Positions 61,291 through 64,000 of a stretch of 64,000 bases of DNA are shown here, piece by piece. The notes beneath the pieces are model-generated. The model worked only from the letters and a program-made list of their open reading frames with translations, was not told where the DNA came from and ran no database searches. Made by a program: the position numbers and the translations under genes. The number at the start of each line of letters is the position of its first letter. Position 1 is the stretch's first letter. This DNA comes from Acanthosepion esculentum. Lineage: Eukaryota; Mollusca; Cephalopoda; Sepiida; Sepiidae. Location: NCBI GenBank assembly GCA_964036315.1, contig OZ038479.1, forward strand, positions 54,525,246 through 54,589,245, written 5' to 3'.

Positions 61291-62331
61291 TTAAAAGTGT
61301 CTTTCTTGAAAATGCAAATCCACAATTTTGCAAGAATGTGGTTTCTCACCAGTGTGTGTTTGCATATGGTACTTCACATGTGATATCTGTGAAAATGCAG
61401 ATCCACAAATTTCACAAGAATATGGTTTCTCTCCAGTGTGTGTTCGTATATGGCGCTTCAGATTTGGCTTTGTTGAAAATGCAGATCCACATTCTTTGCA
61501 AGAATGAGGTTTCTCTCCAGTGTGTGTTTGCATATGTCTCTTCAAACCTCTCTTCACTGAAAATGCAGACCCACAAATTTCACAAGAATATGGTTTATCT
61601 CCACTGTGTCTTTTCATATGGTCCTTCAAATCTGATTTCATGGAAAATGCAGAGCCACAAACTTCACAAGAATATGGTTTATCTCCAGTGTGTGTTTGCA
61701 TATGGCGATTCAAAGCTGACTTTGTTGAAAATGCAAATGTGCAAACATCACACGAATGAGGTTTCTCTCCAGTGTGGATTTGCATATGACACCTCAAATT
61801 TGACTTTGCTGAAAATGTAGATCTACAAACTTCACAAGAATATGGCTTCTCTCCAGTGTGGGTTTGCATATGACACCTCAAACTTGACTTAACTGAAAAT
61901 GCAGATCCACAAACTTCACAAGAATATGGTTTCTCCCCAGTGTGTGTTCGCATATGGCGCCTCAAAGCAAATTTCACTGAAAATGCAGAGCCACAAACTT
62001 CACAAGTATATGGTTTCTCTCCAGTGTGTGTTCGCATGTGGCGCCTCAAAGCTGATTTCTCAGAAAATGCAGATCCACAAACTTCACAAGAATATGGTTT
62101 CTCTCCAGTGTGTGTTCGCATATGACATCGCAAAGCCGATTTCCCAGAAAATGCAAATCCACAAATCACACAAGAATATGGCTTCTCTCCAGTGTGTGTT
62201 CGCATATGGTAATCCAAATATGACTTTCGTGAAAATGCAGATTCACAAACTTCACAAGAATATGGTTTCTCTCCAGTATGTCTTTGCATATTGGATATCA
62301 TATGTAAGTTCTGTAAAAAATGTATCCACAA
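61291..62331 (-). CDS. ZNF-D: 11-finger C2H2 zinc-finger protein
   Basis: A 346-codon frame: 22 residues of decayed finger, 11 complete C2H2 fingers on TGEKP/TGDKP linkers, then a 16-residue tail (PHSCKIVDLHFQERHF) created by a one-base deletion in what was finger 12. By family a nuclear DNA-binding protein; no effector domain seen. Helix ends run RKSYLDYH, GKSALRCH, EKSALRRH, VKFALRRH, VKSSLRCH, AKSNLRCH, TKSALNRH, MKSDLKDH, VKRGLKRH, TKPNLKRH, QISHVKYH. The last three resemble fingers 5-7 of ZNF-A, so A and D are nearer to each other in this part than to B and C. The first in-frame ATG is 62287-62289 (MQRHTGEKPYSC), equivalent to that of ZNF-A. An in-frame stop lies just above the open frame. 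Confidence 0.83.
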   Translation of the reverse strand: MWIHFLQNLHMISNMQRHTGEKPYSCEVCESAFSRKSYLDYHMRTHTGEKPYSCVICGFAFSGKSALRCHMRTHTGEKPYSCEVCGSAFSEKSALRRHMRTHTGEKPYTCEVCGSAFSVKFALRRHMRTHTGEKPYSCEVCGSAFSVKSSLRCHMQTHTGEKPYSCEVCRSTFSAKSNLRCHMQIHTGEKPHSCDVCTFAFSTKSALNRHMQTHTGDKPYSCEVCGSAFSMKSDLKDHMKRHSGDKPYSCEICGSAFSVKRGLKRHMQTHTGEKPHSCKECGSAFSTKPNLKRHIRTHTGEKPYSCEICGSAFSQISHVKYHMQTHTGEKPHSCKIVDLHFQERHF

Positions 62332-62520
62332 TTTTCACAAGACTATGGTTTCTCCTCAGAGTATGTTCATATATGGGTCTTCAAGTGTGACATAAATGAA
62401 AAGATAGAGCCACAAACGTCAGAATAATAGGATTTCTCTGCAGTGTGTATTTGCATACAACACTTCATATGTGAGTTCTCTGAAATCCAGATCCACAAAC
62501 TTCACAAGAATAGTCTGTAG
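62332..62520 (-). pseudogene. Eroded C2H2 fingers 5' of ZNF-D
   Basis: Two decayed fingers with stops; the spacing of GTTTGTGG and CATATG-like words is still periodic at about 84 bp. Confidence 0.55.
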
Positions 62521-64000
62521 GGAATTTTTCTATATGCTACACTAAAACTAAATCCTGACAAGAGTTTGCAAAATTATCAAAAACATGATTTCTCCCTAAT
62601 TTTTAACTCATATATAACACTAAGATTCTCCAAAAAATATATAGCAAACATTTCAGAGTGTATGATTTTCACCAGTTATTGTGATGTTTTGGGAAATATA
62701 GATATAAAATTTTACATAGGACCATGTTTATCTCTGTTCTTGAGGGAATGTTAAAAGTCTTGGTTTCTTCCAATTAAATTTTCAAATAACAATTCTGATG
62801 GATATCATGATTTTCTGTTCAGCCGAAATATCTGTGAAGAAAAAGTAAGGAGACATATTTAACAGAGGCAGTGAATAATACATCAAATCAGTTCCTATTT
62901 TAACAGATACATTTAGCTATATATTAAGGCTACTTGAGATCAACGAAGAGATGCAATAATGCTGCAGCAAAAAAGATCAATAGCGAAATCAGTTCATCTT
63001 GAATAATTACCTTTTGATTTGAAACAACATACAAGTATAATGGCTTTTTTTCTGAAAATTTTTTAAAATTTCTAAAATATAATTCATTAGAGATTCTTTT
63101 TTCCACTTTTAAACAAACTGATTTGTTAGAAAACAGAAGCAGACAACAGCAGAATGATTATGATATAAATAATATTGGGAAGAAATTTCCATATAAATAT
63201 TCCCCTTTTGTACAAACTGTTAATATTTTCATAAAAGCACCTCATCATAAAAGAGTTTTAACATTAAAAGGTAAATCATGTCAAGTGTGACTGTGCAGAT
63301 AGCAGTGTTGGATTTGCCAATGATTTAAAAATGCCTAAGAACTGTAATAATTAAACATAAAAAACTTTTTTCTTTTTAATATTTCCAATAATCAAAACAT
63401 TTTGCTGTATTTCAAAAACTACTTTAAATTGACTGGAAGGTTTTTCTTCTTTGAATAAATAGCTGATTAATGCCCTGTTTTAGTTGAATCATCACAATGT
63501 AATTATTTTTATTAAAAATTCTTCCAAAAATAAAATATACTTTTCTGAAACCTTATTTGAGGAATAATATCTGATTTAAACTATACGCAATCTGATTTGA
63601 AATAAATATTATTTACTTTAAGTTTAGAATATTACAGAAATGCATTTTTTAACCCATCATCATCTGTGCTGACTGCGTGATGACATATAATGTTGTTCTA
63701 TGGACACATTATCAGGAAAACATAATTGAAGAAAATGATGTAAGCCTCTTTTGTAATTAATTTTTGAGTATTTAGTTACCTTAAAAATCTAAGAAAATAT
63801 CTGTAATCTAATGTTTTATTGAATTTTAAAAATGTTGACTTTAAATCTACATAGTTATCACTCTTATATTCTCATAATGGCATATATGGTTTGCTGTACT
63901 TCAAACATCGGCTCATTTATGCATAGACAAAAAAATTCAAAATTCTTTTTAAAATATTGGTGTTTGAAGATTCGTATTAAACATGTTAAAAATAGAACTC
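62521..64000. repeat. 5' flank block of ZNF-D (unit copy 4), runs off window
   Basis: Non-coding sister of 3081-5900 and 21991-24110. About 63170-63990 matches 23330-24120 almost in order. No gene. Confidence 0.55.

Overview
The window is animal nuclear DNA: AT-rich, mostly non-coding and full of decayed transposons. The organism is probably a lophotrochozoan with a large C2H2 zinc-finger family. A cephalopod such as octopus is my best guess, inferred from the tandem zinc-finger expansion and the Ty3/gypsy, LINE and pogo-type debris. The species is not provable from this sequence. I see no bacterial, organellar or intact viral genes.

The only convincing protein-coding content is four poly-C2H2 zinc-finger genes, all on the minus strand: ZNF-A (1716-2852, 13 fingers), ZNF-B (18977-21628, 31 whole fingers plus one partial), ZNF-C (47238-48218, 11 fingers) and ZNF-D (61291-62331, 11 fingers). 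Each intact frame is a core, with eroded fingers continuing past both ends. B and C share finger order at both ends and stop at the same position. B is in effect C with its middle amplified by a five-finger, 420-bp higher-order repeat.

The genes sit in a tandem segmental duplication. Reading upward in coordinate, each unit runs: 3' flank block, zinc-finger gene, 5' flank block, AT-rich DNA with long-inverted-repeat elements, a conserved non-coding block, a gypsy reverse transcriptase relic with short tandem repeats, and then the next 3' flank. Units start near 1, 17480, 38370/45960 (this flank is itself duplicated) and 60470.

Later insertions can be recognised because sister units keep the empty site. 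Examples are solo LTRs with 4-bp target duplications (31708-32137, 38941-39486, 56054-56798), pogo-type elements flanked by TA (32778-32932, 57413-58129), and a CG-richer 1.35-kb LTR-like insertion (33513-34866). A broken non-LTR retrotransposon lies at about 40.4-44.35 kb. A telomere-like 60-bp minisatellite lies at 28783-29046. The array is a tandem zinc-finger factory: genes, flanks and finger modules have all been copied repeatedly, with decay at the edges.
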